From Burkholderia anthina (GTDB lineage: Bacteria > Pseudomonadota > Gammaproteobacteria > Burkholderiales > Burkholderiaceae): a stretch of 64,000 nt of DNA. The notes beneath the pieces are model-generated. The model was not told the DNA's origin and made no database searches. It saw nothing but the letters and a program-made list of their open reading frames with translations. Numbering within the stretch: position 1 is the stretch's first letter; every line of letters begins with the position of its first letter. The stretch is from the NCBI RefSeq assembly GCF_902498995.1, contig NZ_CABVLY010000002.1, forward strand, positions 186,001-250,000, written 5' to 3'. Below are positions 52,172 to 61,122 of the stretch, one piece after another. Position numbers and translations under genes: made by a program.

Positions 52172-52918
52172 ATGCTGACGCCCGTCGCCACACGCCCCGC
52201 CGCCCCTTCCCATGCAGGCAACTGGGCTCCCCGCCAGGCCCCTCATTGCTCGTCGTGCGCAATGCGTCATCTGTGCATGCCGCAGGGCCTCGCACCCGAA
52301 GCGCTCAGCCGCCTCGAATCGGTCATCTGCGCGGCTCGCCCGGTCAAGCGCGGCGAAGCGTTGTTCCGCGAAGGCGATGCGTTCGACAACCTGTATGCCG
52401 TACGTTCGGGTTCGCTGAAAACCGTCGCCACGCGCCATGACGGCCGCGAACAGGTCACCGGCCTGCACCTCGCGGGCGAAGCGCTCGGCCTCGACGGCAT
52501 CTGCGACGACACGCACCCGCGCACCGCGGTCGCGCTGGAAGACAGCTCGGTCTGCGTGATTCCGTACAGCGCGCTCAAGTCGCTGTGCTCGGAAGCCGGC
52601 ACGATGCAACTACGCATGCACAAGCTGATGAGCGAGCAGATCGTGCGCGAAACGTCGCAGACGATGCTGCTCGGTTCGCTGAATGCGGAAGAGCGCGTCG
52701 CCGCGTTCCTGCTCGACGTGTCGCAGCGCTACCTGAAGCGCGGCTACTCGCCGTCGGAATTCAACCTGCGGATGACGCGCGAAGACATCGGCAGCTACCT
52801 CGGCATGACGCTCGAAACGGTCAGCCGCACGCTGTCGAAATTCCAGAAGCGCGGCCTGATCGAAATGCAGGGCCGCCTCGTGCAGATCGTCGACTTCGAC
52901 GGCCTGCATCACGTCTGA
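52172..52918 (+). CDS. Oxygen-sensing Fnr/Anr-type regulator
   Basis: The 248-aa Crp/Fnr protein has the iron-sulfur cysteines Cys26, Cys29 and Cys35 ('HCSSCAMRHLC') and a fourth, Cys111 ('GICDDTHP'). This matches the C20/C23/C29/C122 set of FNR. The cyclic-nucleotide-like barrel spans about 45-150. The DNA-reading helix 'MTREDIGSYLGMTLETVSRTL' has the E-xx-SR motif that recognises TTGAT. It should bind a [4Fe-4S] cluster and switch anaerobic genes. An FNR-type box lies upstream of the neighbouring stress-protein gene. Confidence 0.93.
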   Translation: MLTPVATRPAAPSHAGNWAPRQAPHCSSCAMRHLCMPQGLAPEALSRLESVICAARPVKRGEALFREGDAFDNLYAVRSGSLKTVATRHDGREQVTGLHLAGEALGLDGICDDTHPRTAVALEDSSVCVIPYSALKSLCSEAGTMQLRMHKLMSEQIVRETSQTMLLGSLNAEERVAAFLLDVSQRYLKRGYSPSEFNLRMTREDIGSYLGMTLETVSRTLSKFQKRGLIEMQGRLVQIVDFDGLHHV

Positions 52919-52964
52919 CCCGGCCCGGCGCGTGCGATACGCGCCGCATGCCTTCCCCGTCCGA

Positions 52965-53858
52965 TCAGTCGAGAAACAGCGCGGCGCGCGCCTTCAGCGC
53001 CGCGCTGAAATCGTCGAGCCAGCCGATCGACAGGCGCCAGCTCTGCCAGTAAAGCTCGATGTCCACCGTCCGCCCGCGCGACATGTCGACCAGTTCGCCC
53101 GCTGCCAGCTGGCGATCGACCATCCGGTCCGGACACATTCCCCATCCCAGCCCCGTTTCGCATGCGCGTAGATACCCGGCGACGTGCGGTATCCAGTGTT
53201 GCGGCGGATCGAGCTCCGCACGCGTCACGCGCCGGATGAAACGCGCCTGCAGCCCGTCCTTCGGATTGAACATCACGCACGGCGCGCGGCGCAGCGCATC
53301 GCGCGTGATGCCCGCGCCGAAATAACGGTCGTGAAACGCCGGCGAGCACACCGCGCGATAGCGGATGCGCCCGAGCCGCGTCGACCTGCACCCCTGGATC
53401 GGCTCGGCCTGCGCGGTCACCGCGCCCTGCACGCTGCCGTCGCGGATGCGCGCGGCCGTGTAGTCCTGATCGTCGATCACGAGGTCGAGCAACGTCTCGC
53501 GCTCCGTGCAGAACGGCCCGACCGCGTCGATGAACCACGTCGCGACGCTGTCGTCGTTCACGGCCACGCGCAGCGTCGGCCATGCGCTCGCGATCTGGCC
53601 CGGCAATACGGGCATCCGGCCGCCCAGTTCGGCCTCGAGCAACTGCACGCGCTCCGTATGCCGGCACAGCAGCGCGCCCGAGGTCGTCGCGACGCACGGC
53701 TGCCCGCGCTTGACCAGCACGCTGCCGACACGCTCCTCCAGCAGTTTCACGCGCTGCGACACCGCCGACGGCGTGACGTTCAGCTCCCTGGCCGCCCGTT
53801 CGAACGAGCCGTGCCGGATCACCGCCGCGAGGGCGTCGAGCAACGCGTAGTCCAGCAT
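52965..53858 (-). CDS. argP: LysR-type regulator ArgP (IciA/LysG)
   Basis: The 297-aa regulator begins 'MLDYALLDALAAVIRHGSFERAARELNVTPSAVSQRVKLLEERVG', the characteristic start of ArgP, with 'VKRGQPCVATTSGALLCRH' beyond. It senses lysine and arginine and activates the exporter gene. It is divergent from argO across a 105-bp intergenic region that is AT-rich (TTAGATTTCCTTAATCGACATTAG), where its site should lie. Confidence 0.93.
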   Translation of the reverse strand: MLDYALLDALAAVIRHGSFERAARELNVTPSAVSQRVKLLEERVGSVLVKRGQPCVATTSGALLCRHTERVQLLEAELGGRMPVLPGQIASAWPTLRVAVNDDSVATWFIDAVGPFCTERETLLDLVIDDQDYTAARIRDGSVQGAVTAQAEPIQGCRSTRLGRIRYRAVCSPAFHDRYFGAGITRDALRRAPCVMFNPKDGLQARFIRRVTRAELDPPQHWIPHVAGYLRACETGLGWGMCPDRMVDRQLAAGELVDMSRGRTVDIELYWQSWRLSIGWLDDFSAALKARAALFLD

Positions 53859-53963
53859 TAGATTTCCTTAATCGACATTAGGTGAATTAGCTTCTCTTAT
53901 TCCGGGGCTGACCGCAGACTAGCGCCAACCGATTCCCCCGTCTACTGCTGTCAATTCCCCATC

Positions 53964-54584
53964 ATGAACTGGATCGCTTTTTCTCACGGCGTGGCCCTGT
54001 GCGCGTCGCTCATCGTCACCATCGGCGCGCAGAACGCGTTCGTGCTCCGGCAAGGCATCATGCGCTCGCATGTCGGCAAGATCGTGCTGCTGTGCGCGCT
54101 GTCGGACATGATCCTGATCGGCACGGGCGTCGGCGGCGCGTCGGTGCTCGTCGAACGCTATCCGACCTTCGTCCACGCGGTGCTGTACGTCGGTCTCGCG
54201 TATCTCGCGTGGTTCGGCATCAACGCGCTGCGCCGCGCGTTCAAGCCGGGGCACGAAACGCTCGACGTCCGCGGCGACGCCGTCGCGCCGCCGCCGCAAA
54301 GCGCGGCCGCGATCGTGCTGATGACGCTCGCGTTCACGTGGCTCAACCCGCACGTGTATCTCGACACCTTCCTGCTGATCGGCACGGCCGGCGCGCGCGA
54401 GCCGGAAGGCGCGCGCTTCGCGTTCGCCGTCGGCGCGATGTCGGTCAGCGTCGTGTGGTTCCTCGGGCTCGGATACGGTGCGCGACTGCTCGCGCCGTGG
54501 TTCCGCAAGGCCGTCGCGTGGCGCGTGCTGGACGGCGCGATCGGCGGGATGGTGCTGTTCCTGGCGGCGGTACAGTTGCGATAA
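53964..54584 (+). CDS. argO: Arginine/lysine exporter ArgO (LysE family)
   Basis: This 206-aa, six-helix inner-membrane protein begins MNWIAFSHGVALCASLIVTIGAQNAFVLRQGI. GAQNAF is the signature of the LysE/ArgO branch. 'TLAFTWLNPHVYLDTFLLIG' marks the second half of the fold. It expels excess basic amino acids and is controlled by the divergent ArgP. It differs from the RhtB-like exporter at 38087, which has 'ITPGPNN'. Confidence 0.93.
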   Translation: MNWIAFSHGVALCASLIVTIGAQNAFVLRQGIMRSHVGKIVLLCALSDMILIGTGVGGASVLVERYPTFVHAVLYVGLAYLAWFGINALRRAFKPGHETLDVRGDAVAPPPQSAAAIVLMTLAFTWLNPHVYLDTFLLIGTAGAREPEGARFAFAVGAMSVSVVWFLGLGYGARLLAPWFRKAVAWRVLDGAIGGMVLFLAAVQLR

Positions 54585-54913
54585 CACGTTCGCCGATCGA
54601 AGCCCGGGCGGCAGCTTGCCGCCCGCACGCAGCAACCCTCCCTCCGTTTCTCCCGCCCGCATCCGCGACGAAATTCAGTTCCAGATCGAACGCAGCCGAC
54701 CGGATCACCACGCAACGGACGACGCGTCCGCTATCCGCCGCGATTCCTCCGCCTCCACGGCGGCGGGCCGGCTGCACGATTTCGAGCGATCGGCGAGAAT
54801 GTCCCGAGTCCCGCGACAACGGCGCAAGCGCGTCGCGCCCCGCCGTCTCGTCGCCGTCATCTCGTCCCATCCCGTAGTTCGATCCCGTCACCTCGCAGAT
54901 TTCGGAGAGAAAC
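54585..54913. other. Intergenic region without gene
   Basis: 329 bp between argO and the aldo-keto reductase. A hairpin lies at 54605-54625; beyond it no frame shows gene-like content. An AT-poor promoter for the reductase is presumed near 54860-54900. Confidence 0.5.
54605..54625 (+). terminator. Probable argO terminator
   Basis: CGGGCGGCA-GCT-TGCCGCCCG is a perfect 9-bp stem with a 3-nt loop, 20 bp after the argO stop. No long T-run follows. Confidence 0.5.
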
Positions 54914-55861
54914 ATGGCACTACGCACCCTCGGCACGTCGGACATCCAGGTTTCACCGCTCGCCTTCGGCGGCAACGTCTTCGGCTGGACCGTCGACGAG
55001 AACGCATCGTTCGCGCTGCTCGACGCGCTCGCCGACACCGGCATCAACTTCATCGACACGGCCGACGTCTATTCGGCCTGGGCGCCCGGCAACAGCGGCG
55101 GCGAATCGGAAACGATCATCGGCAAGTGGCTCAAGCGCTCCGGCAAGCGCGAACAGGTCGTGATCGCGACCAAGGTCGGCATGCTCGCCGCGCGCGCGGG
55201 GCTGACCAAGGACAACATCCTGAAGGCCGCCGACGATTCGCTGCGCCGCCTGCAGACCGACTACATCGACCTGTATTTCTCGCACCGCGATCTCGCCGAC
55301 ACGGCCCCGCTCGAAGAAACCCTCGCCGCATACCAGACGCTGATCGAAGCAGGCAAGGTGCGCATCATCGGCGCATCGAACTACAGCGGCGCGCGCCTGC
55401 GCGAAGCCGCCGACATCAGCCAGCGCGACGGCCTGCCCGCATACCAGGTGATCCAGCCGGAATACAACCTGATCGACCGCGCCGAATACGAGCGCGATCT
55501 CGAACCGGTCGTGCGCGACCTGAAGCTCGGCGTCGTCAACTACTATGCGCTCGCGAGCGGCTTCCTGTCGGGCAAATACCGCAGCGAAGCCGATCTGAAG
55601 AAGAGCGTGCGCGGCAGTCGCGTCGCCGGCTATCTCAATGAGCGCGGGCTGCGCATCCTCAAGGCGCTCGACGACGTGTCGGCCAAGCACGGCACGCAGC
55701 CGGCCGCGATCGCGCTCGCCTGGCAGATCGCCCGGCCGACGATCACCGCGCCGATCGCCAGTGCGACGTCGCTCGAACAGCTCGCGCTGCTCGGCGAAGC
55801 GATCCGCGTGCAGCTCGACGACGGCGATATCCGCAAGATCGACGAGGCCAGCGCGGCCTGA
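54914..55861 (+). CDS. Aldo/keto reductase
   Basis: This 315-aa TIM-barrel oxidoreductase has 'FIDTADVYSAWAPGNSGGES' (Asp and Tyr of the catalytic tetrad), 'VIATKVGM' (Lys), 'DLYFSHRD' (His) and the cofactor motif 'ITAPIASATSLEQL' for NADP(H). It resembles the YajO/general stress AKR group. It probably reduces reactive aldehydes; the true substrate is unknown. The gene is monocistronic with GGAGAG eight bases before the ATG. Confidence 0.9.
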   Translation: MALRTLGTSDIQVSPLAFGGNVFGWTVDENASFALLDALADTGINFIDTADVYSAWAPGNSGGESETIIGKWLKRSGKREQVVIATKVGMLAARAGLTKDNILKAADDSLRRLQTDYIDLYFSHRDLADTAPLEETLAAYQTLIEAGKVRIIGASNYSGARLREAADISQRDGLPAYQVIQPEYNLIDRAEYERDLEPVVRDLKLGVVNYYALASGFLSGKYRSEADLKKSVRGSRVAGYLNERGLRILKALDDVSAKHGTQPAAIALAWQIARPTITAPIASATSLEQLALLGEAIRVQLDDGDIRKIDEASAA

Positions 55862-56077
55862 CGTCGTCTGCAACAGCACAGGCCGGTCGGTGGAATCGCG
55901 TCGTGCAGCGGTTCCGCGGCCGGCCCGTGTCATCTGCGTTCCGGTATTGCCGCATGCGGGGCGCATGAAATTCGCGCGTGGCGGCTCGATACAATGGCGT
56001 GCGTCCCGACGGCCGGGCGGCTCGACCTGATCGAACCGGTATCCGTGCCCGGACGAACACCACGCACGGAACCGCCC

Positions 56078-56878
56078 ATGCCCAGGAACACCCGCCGCTC
56101 CCGTTACGCCCGCCTGCCCTCCGCGGCCGTCGCCGCGCTGCTCGCGTTCGCGTTCGCGTTCGCGCCGGCGGTATCCCATGCCGGCTGGTACGAGGTCGTG
56201 AACTACACCGGCACGATCGGCCGCGCCCCCGTCCACGTGTCGCTGCAGACTTACGACGCGCTCGACCACAACGACGCGGGCCGCTGGCGCGTCGACGGCA
56301 GCTACTACTACGACGCGCATCGCACGCCGATTCCGCTGCAGGGCCATCGCGAGCCCGACGGCCGCATGACGCTGTGCGAGGCGTCGCCGCCCGCCTCGAC
56401 TGCCGAATCGCCGGTCGTGCCGCCCGCATCGCCGTCGCGGCCGAAGCCTTGCCCGATCGCGATCGCCGTCACGGGCAAAACGGCAACCGGCCTCTGGGAC
56501 GACGGCCGGAAGACGCTCCCGGTCGCGCTGAACGAAGTCGGGCGCCTGAACGACAACGATCGCGATCACCTGCAGCTCGACGGCACCGTCGACGTCCCGA
56601 TGTGGTCCCGTACGAAAACGCACATGCTGGTCGGCGTCTACACGCTGTCCGACCAGTGCGGGATCGCGATGCGATCGCTGCGCGCGGTGAACGTCGCGAC
56701 GGGCCGCACCGATCGCACGATCGCGCTCGGATGCGATGCGGGGATGGTGATGACGTCGATCTACGCGAACGTCGCCGATGCACAGCGTGACGGCCACGTG
56801 ACCGTCGAGTTCCGCGACAGCAAGATGGGCTACGAGCAGGACGTTTCGCTCGGACTGCCGGCCGGTTCGTCGAAGTAA
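56078..56878 (+). CDS. Secreted protein of unknown function
   Basis: The 266-aa protein has a long signal peptide (MPRNTRRSRYARLPSAAVAALLAFAFAFAPAVSHA). A mature beta-rich domain follows: 'WYEVVNYTGTIGRAPVHVSLQ', 'WRVDGSYYYDAHRTPIPLQG', 'MTLCEAS' and two later Cys. The WRVDGSYYY motif recalls proteins of the periplasmic FlgD/YjfN-like hypothetical class, but I cannot name one. The SD is weak; an in-frame ATG at 55994 would bury the signal peptide. It ends 23 bp before the MITE. Confidence 0.72.
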   Translation: MPRNTRRSRYARLPSAAVAALLAFAFAFAPAVSHAGWYEVVNYTGTIGRAPVHVSLQTYDALDHNDAGRWRVDGSYYYDAHRTPIPLQGHREPDGRMTLCEASPPASTAESPVVPPASPSRPKPCPIAIAVTGKTATGLWDDGRKTLPVALNEVGRLNDNDRDHLQLDGTVDVPMWSRTKTHMLVGVYTLSDQCGIAMRSLRAVNVATGRTDRTIALGCDAGMVMTSIYANVADAQRDGHVTVEFRDSKMGYEQDVSLGLPAGSSK

Positions 56879-56900
56879 GCCCGCGTCAAACCGGACAACC

Positions 56901-57045
56901 TAGGGCCTGTTCACGCTAATAACGGGCTTGCGAACGTGCCTTTCCGCCCGTCCCCCAAGGGGACGGGCGGAAAGGCACGTTCCCCTATTTGGAAAATTCA
57001 TTCGTGGGGCCAGCGCAAGCCCGTTATTAGCGTGAACAGGCCCTA
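56901..57045. mobile_element. Fold-back MITE with 32-bp perfect terminal inverted repeats
   Basis: The left end (56901-56932) starts TAGGGCCTGTTCACGCTAAT and the right end (57014-57045) is its exact complement. The outer TA on each side is a likely target duplication, leaving 30-bp inverted repeats that begin GGGCCTGTTCACG. This is an IS5/IS427-like end from memory. No transposase is inside. Abutting the left end, 56932-56955 and 56959-56982 form a second perfect 24-bp stem with a 3-nt loop. The remaining 31 bp, AT-richer, is unpaired. Confidence 0.8.
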
Positions 57046-57223
57046 TCCCGAATACGCGCCCATGTCTTGCCTGCCACGGCCACCATCGTTGACCCGGAAG
57101 GACATCCGCCCGCAATCCGCCGCCCCTCGCGCGTCCCGGCCCGGCCCCGGGTCTTTCACCGATTGACCGCGCCCCGCGACGTGCCCGAGACTGCGCCGCT
57201 CGGGCGGTCATTGGGAGAACGTC

Positions 57224-58192
57224 ATGCCGGACATCAGCACGGGAAGCGTCACGATCTCGACGCGCGCCGTACGCGGCGACGAACGCGTCGACTTCTGGGT
57301 CGACCACGTCGCCCGCTCGCTCGTGCGCATCGAGTGCAGCGGAAAATCGTCCGAAGGCATCGACGCGACGCTGCGCAGGCGCGACCTCGGCCTGCTCGGC
57401 GTATGCGACATCGTCGCGAACCGGCACGCGGTCGTGCGCACGCCGCACAACATCCACGCGGACCAGCGCGACGCCGTATTCGTCTGCCTGATGCACGAAG
57501 GGCAAGGCTATACGTTCCAGGACGTCGAATGCATCCAGCATGCGCCCGGCGACATCGTGCTGTACGACACGTCGATGCCGTACGGCCACGGCTTCCCGGC
57601 CAACATGGCGATGACCGTGCTCGACGTGCCGCGCGACATCTTCGAGGCGCGCGTCGGCCCGTGGCGCTACCGCAGCGTCGTCAAGATCGACCGCGGCGAC
57701 GGCGTCACGTCGTGGGCCGTGCAGCGGATGTACGCGCTGCTCGCCGAGCCTTATGAAGCGACGCCCGACGCACGCGAACGGCGCGCCGCGACGATGCTCG
57801 ACGTGATGCAGTCGATGCTGCGGCTGCGCGACGGCGACGCGTCGCCAACCAAGTCGACCGCCCATACGCTGTCGCGCGCGAAGACGTTCATCGACAGCCA
57901 TCTCGCCGACGACGATCTCGACAGCCAGACGGTCAGCCGCGCGCTCAACCTGTCGCCGCGCCAGCTCGCGCGCGTGTTCGAGATCGAAGGGATGCCGCTC
58001 ACGCGCTACATCCTCGCGCGGCGTCTCGAACGCTGCCGCGCCGACCTGCGCGACCGGTCGCTGAAACACCTGACGGTCAGCGAAATCGCATTCCGCTGGG
58101 GGTTCAACAACAGCGCGCACTTCAGCCGCAGCTATCGCGCGCGCTTCGGCGAGACGCCGAGCGACACGCGCGTGCCGGCCGAAGCCCGCTAG
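57224..58192 (+). CDS. AraC-family regulator (AraC-binding-like domain), first of two
   Basis: The 322-aa regulator has an N-terminal cupin-like ligand domain ('QHAPGDIVLYDTSMPYGHGF', residues about 90-160). It has a C-terminal double helix-turn-helix: 'LDSQTVSRALNLSPRQLARVFEIEG' and 'LTVSEIAFRWGFNNSAHFSRSYRARFG'. It lies 146 bp upstream of the GMC gene in the same direction and probably controls it. The ligand domain resembles that of the AraC protein at 59980, so the two are paralogues that may sense related alcohols or aryl compounds. Confidence 0.9.
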   Translation: MPDISTGSVTISTRAVRGDERVDFWVDHVARSLVRIECSGKSSEGIDATLRRRDLGLLGVCDIVANRHAVVRTPHNIHADQRDAVFVCLMHEGQGYTFQDVECIQHAPGDIVLYDTSMPYGHGFPANMAMTVLDVPRDIFEARVGPWRYRSVVKIDRGDGVTSWAVQRMYALLAEPYEATPDARERRAATMLDVMQSMLRLRDGDASPTKSTAHTLSRAKTFIDSHLADDDLDSQTVSRALNLSPRQLARVFEIEGMPLTRYILARRLERCRADLRDRSLKHLTVSEIAFRWGFNNSAHFSRSYRARFGETPSDTRVPAEAR

Positions 58193-58338
58193 CGCCCGTT
58201 CGCGCCCGGCGCCGCCGTGTCCCTGCGAGGCAAGCACGGCGGCCGTCCCGGTCAAATAGGTCCGCATGCCCATCGATAAGCTGGCTTCTTGCGCGGCGGT
58301 GCTCGTTCCGCCGCCCGACAGCAAGGAGAAGAAGCGGG

Positions 58339-59904
58339 ATGGAGACGTACGACCATATCGTCGTCGGCGGCGGTTCGGCCGGCTGCACGGTGGCACATCG
58401 ACTGGTAAAAGCGGGCAGGCGCGTGCTGCTGCTCGAGGACGGCCCGGAGGACGACAGCCTGTTCATCCGGATTCCGGCGACGTTCATCCGCGTGCTCGGT
58501 ACGCAGCGCACGGTGACGTTCGAAAGCGAGCCGCAAGCCGGCGCGGCGGGGCGCAAGACCTACGTGCCGCAGGGCCGCACGCTCGGCGGCGGCAGCTCGG
58601 TCAACGCGATGCTGTACGTGCGCGGCACGTGCGCCGATTATGACGAATGGGCCGCGCTCGGCTGCGCCGGCTGGGGTTGGGACGACGTGCTGCCGGTGTT
58701 CAAGCGCGCCGAATCGCACCTGCGGCTGTCCGAGCCGTTCCACGGCACCGACGGGCCGCTGAAGGTCGGCGACACGCGTTTCCGGCATCCGCTGAGCCTC
58801 GCGTTCGTGAAGGCCGCGCAGGAAGCCGGCATCGCGTACAACGACGATTTCAACGGCGCCGCGCAGCACGGCGCCGGCTTTTATCACACGACGATTTTCG
58901 ACGGACAGCGCGGCAGCACCGCGGCGACCTATCTCGCCGACGTGCTCGGCCACGCGAACCTGCGCGTGCTGACCGGCTGCCGCGTGACGCGCGTGCGCTT
59001 CGACGGCCGGCGCGCGACCGGCGTCGAATGGCGCACGGAAAGCGGCGCAACCGGTTCGGCGGCCGCCCGGGCCGACGTCGTGCTGGCCGCCGGTGCGCTC
59101 AGTACACCGAAGCTGCTGATGCTGTCGGGCATCGGGCCCGGTGCGCATCTCCATGCGCACGGCATCGACGTGCTGCACGACAGCCCCGAGGTCGGCGCGA
59201 ATTACCAGGACCATCTCGAAGTGTCGATCTACGGCTACAGCCATGCGCCGATCAGCCTGCTCGGCGAGGATCGCGGGTTGAAGGCGCTGCGCCACGGATT
59301 GCAGTGGATGCTGAGCCGCACGGGCCTGCTGACGTCGAACGTCGTCGAATCGGGCGCGTTCGTCGATACGACGGGCGAAGGCCGTCCGGACATCCAGTTC
59401 CACGTGCTGCCGACGCTCGTCGGCGACGTCGATCGCGAACCGCTGCCCGGCCACGGCCTGTCGATCAACCCGTGCCTGTTGCGGCCGCGCTCGCGCGGCT
59501 CGGTGCAGTTGCGCGGCAACGATCCCGCCGCGCCGATCCGTTTCGACAGCGGCGCGCTATCCGACCCAGCGGACGTCGACGGCCTCGTGCGCGGCGTCGC
59601 GCTCGCGCGGCAGATCCTGCGTGCGCCGTCGCTCGCGCGCGTCGTGCGCGAAGCCGAGACGCTGACCGACGACGCGCTGGCCGACTACGTGCGGCACCGC
59701 GCGAAAACCGTCTACCATCCGGCCGGCACGTGCCGGATGGGCAGCGATGACCACGCGGTCGTGACGCCGCGTCTCGCGGTGCAAGGGATCGACGGATTGC
59801 GGATCTGCGATGCGTCGGTGATGCCGCGCATCGTGTCGGGCAACACGAACGCGCCGACGATCATGATCGCGGAGCGCTGCGCGGAATTCTTGCTGGCGGG
59901 TTGA
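58339..59904 (+). CDS. GMC-family FAD oxidoreductase (choline/alcohol dehydrogenase-like)
   Basis: The 521-aa flavoprotein has the FAD motif VVGGGSAGCTVAHRL near residue 8-22. The GMC signatures are 'GRTLGGGSSVNAMLYVRG' and 'AGALSTPKLLMLSGIG'. The catalytic His460 lies in 'HPAGTCRMG', with Asn near 502 in 'SGNTNAPTIMIAE'. Such enzymes oxidise primary alcohols or choline to aldehydes. No signal peptide or membrane segment is seen. It sits between two AraC genes next to the dihydroxyacetophenone dioxygenase unit and may feed an aryl alcohol into it. Confidence 0.92.
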   Translation: METYDHIVVGGGSAGCTVAHRLVKAGRRVLLLEDGPEDDSLFIRIPATFIRVLGTQRTVTFESEPQAGAAGRKTYVPQGRTLGGGSSVNAMLYVRGTCADYDEWAALGCAGWGWDDVLPVFKRAESHLRLSEPFHGTDGPLKVGDTRFRHPLSLAFVKAAQEAGIAYNDDFNGAAQHGAGFYHTTIFDGQRGSTAATYLADVLGHANLRVLTGCRVTRVRFDGRRATGVEWRTESGATGSAAARADVVLAAGALSTPKLLMLSGIGPGAHLHAHGIDVLHDSPEVGANYQDHLEVSIYGYSHAPISLLGEDRGLKALRHGLQWMLSRTGLLTSNVVESGAFVDTTGEGRPDIQFHVLPTLVGDVDREPLPGHGLSINPCLLRPRSRGSVQLRGNDPAAPIRFDSGALSDPADVDGLVRGVALARQILRAPSLARVVREAETLTDDALADYVRHRAKTVYHPAGTCRMGSDDHAVVTPRLAVQGIDGLRICDASVMPRIVSGNTNAPTIMIAERCAEFLLAG

Positions 59905-59933
59905 CGGCGCACTCCGCGCGGCAATGAACATGA

Positions 59934-59960
59934 AAGCGGCGCGTGAATCACGCGCCGCTT
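59934..59960. terminator. Bidirectional terminator between convergent genes
   Basis: AAGCGGCGCGTGA-A-TCACGCGCCGCTT is a perfect 13-bp inverted repeat flanked by A and T on its sides. It is placed 30 bp after the GMC stop and 20 bp before the end of the convergent AraC gene. Confidence 0.75.
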
Positions 59961-59979
59961 CGACGTCGGTTTCGCTGCA

Positions 59980-60945
59980 TCAACAGGCGCTGCGCAGCGT
60001 CATCGGCGACGCGCCGTAGCGTTCGCGAATCGCGCGGCTGAAGTGCGCCTGGCTCGAGAAGCCCCAGCGAAACGCGATCTCGCCGATGCTCGTCTTGCGC
60101 AGCCGCGCATCGGTCAGCTCGCGGTGCGCATGCGACAGCCGCTCGGACCAGATGTGCTGCGTGATCGACTCGCCTTCGGCGGCAAACAGCCGGCTCAGGT
60201 GCCGCAACGACAGCCCGACCGCATCGGCAACCGCCTGCGGCCCGAGCTCCGGCTCGCCGAGATGGGTCGCGATGTACTGCTTCGCGGTCAGCAGATACGA
60301 CAGCGACGCGCGCGACGCACCCGCACCGTTCACTTCGACGTCGATGAGTTCGGCAACCAGCGTGCGCGTGTGCTCGGCGAAGCGCGCGGCCTCGCCCTCA
60401 ACCGGCTCCTTCATGAAGCGCTCGACGCTCGCGCGCAGCGTCGCGCCGAGCATCGCGCCCGCCCCCGGCTTCGGCGCGATCCGCAGCGGCAACGCCGCCA
60501 GCTCCGCATCGAAGCGGTCGTCGAACGTCGTGACCGGAATGTCGATCAGCAGTTGCCGCATCGGTGTGAGGAATCCGAACAGATAAGGCACGCGGGTGTC
60601 GTACACGACCACGTCGCCGGCTTCCGCGAGCAGGCACCGGTCGCGCTGGATGAAATACGCGTGCCCGCTCAGGATCTGGCACGCAAACAGCGACTCCTTC
60701 GGCAACTGGCGCACCAGCGCGGGGCTGCGTTCGATCACGTGATCGCGGCCGCTGATGTCCGCGACGCCCAGCCCCGGCAGCGCGAGATCGGTTTTCTCGA
60801 CCTCGAGCCCGGCCGGCGACAGCGACGAGCAGCGCAGCCCGACCAGCGTCTCGGCGTTGAACGCATCCCAGTACGCCATCCGGTCGCGCGCCGGCACGTC
60901 GGCCGTCGAGCCTCGCGTGCGTGAAAAAACGGTCGAATTCGTCAC
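59980..60945 (-). CDS. AraC-family regulator, second of two
   Basis: The 321-aa regulator starts at GTG 60945, which has a perfect AGGAGG seven bases upstream; the longer frame to 61038 lacks one. The N-terminal AraC-binding-like domain ('LLAEAGDVVVYDTRVPYLFGF') is followed by the DNA-binding domain: 'LGPQAVADAVGLSLRHLSRLFAAEG' and 'TSIGEIAFRWGFSSQAHFSRAIRERYG'. It is divergent from the dioxygenase operon (gap about 177 bp) and should be its activator. Confidence 0.92.
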   Translation of the reverse strand: MTNSTVFSRTRGSTADVPARDRMAYWDAFNAETLVGLRCSSLSPAGLEVEKTDLALPGLGVADISGRDHVIERSPALVRQLPKESLFACQILSGHAYFIQRDRCLLAEAGDVVVYDTRVPYLFGFLTPMRQLLIDIPVTTFDDRFDAELAALPLRIAPKPGAGAMLGATLRASVERFMKEPVEGEAARFAEHTRTLVAELIDVEVNGAGASRASLSYLLTAKQYIATHLGEPELGPQAVADAVGLSLRHLSRLFAAEGESITQHIWSERLSHAHRELTDARLRKTSIGEIAFRWGFSSQAHFSRAIRERYGASPMTLRSAC

Positions 60946-61122
60946 GTCGCCTCCTGCTGGCGCCTGTCGTGCGGAGCGGCACGGATTGGGGAAGGGTGCG
61001 TCTTGTCGTTGGTGCGGTGCGATGTCCGGCCCGATCAAGCAATTCGTCCAGCCCAGTCAAGAGCGCCGCGCACCGGCTGGCTAAAGTCGTCCCCACGACA
61101 CCAACCTGCAAGGAGACAAACC

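Noticed and set aside
54953..56797. Minus-strand frame of about 600 codons
   Set aside because: Antisense shadow of the aldo-keto reductase and a secreted protein.
56900..58396. Minus-strand frame of nearly 500 codons across the MITE and AraC gene
   Set aside because: It runs through the mobile element and the antisense of an AraC regulator; no recognisable content.
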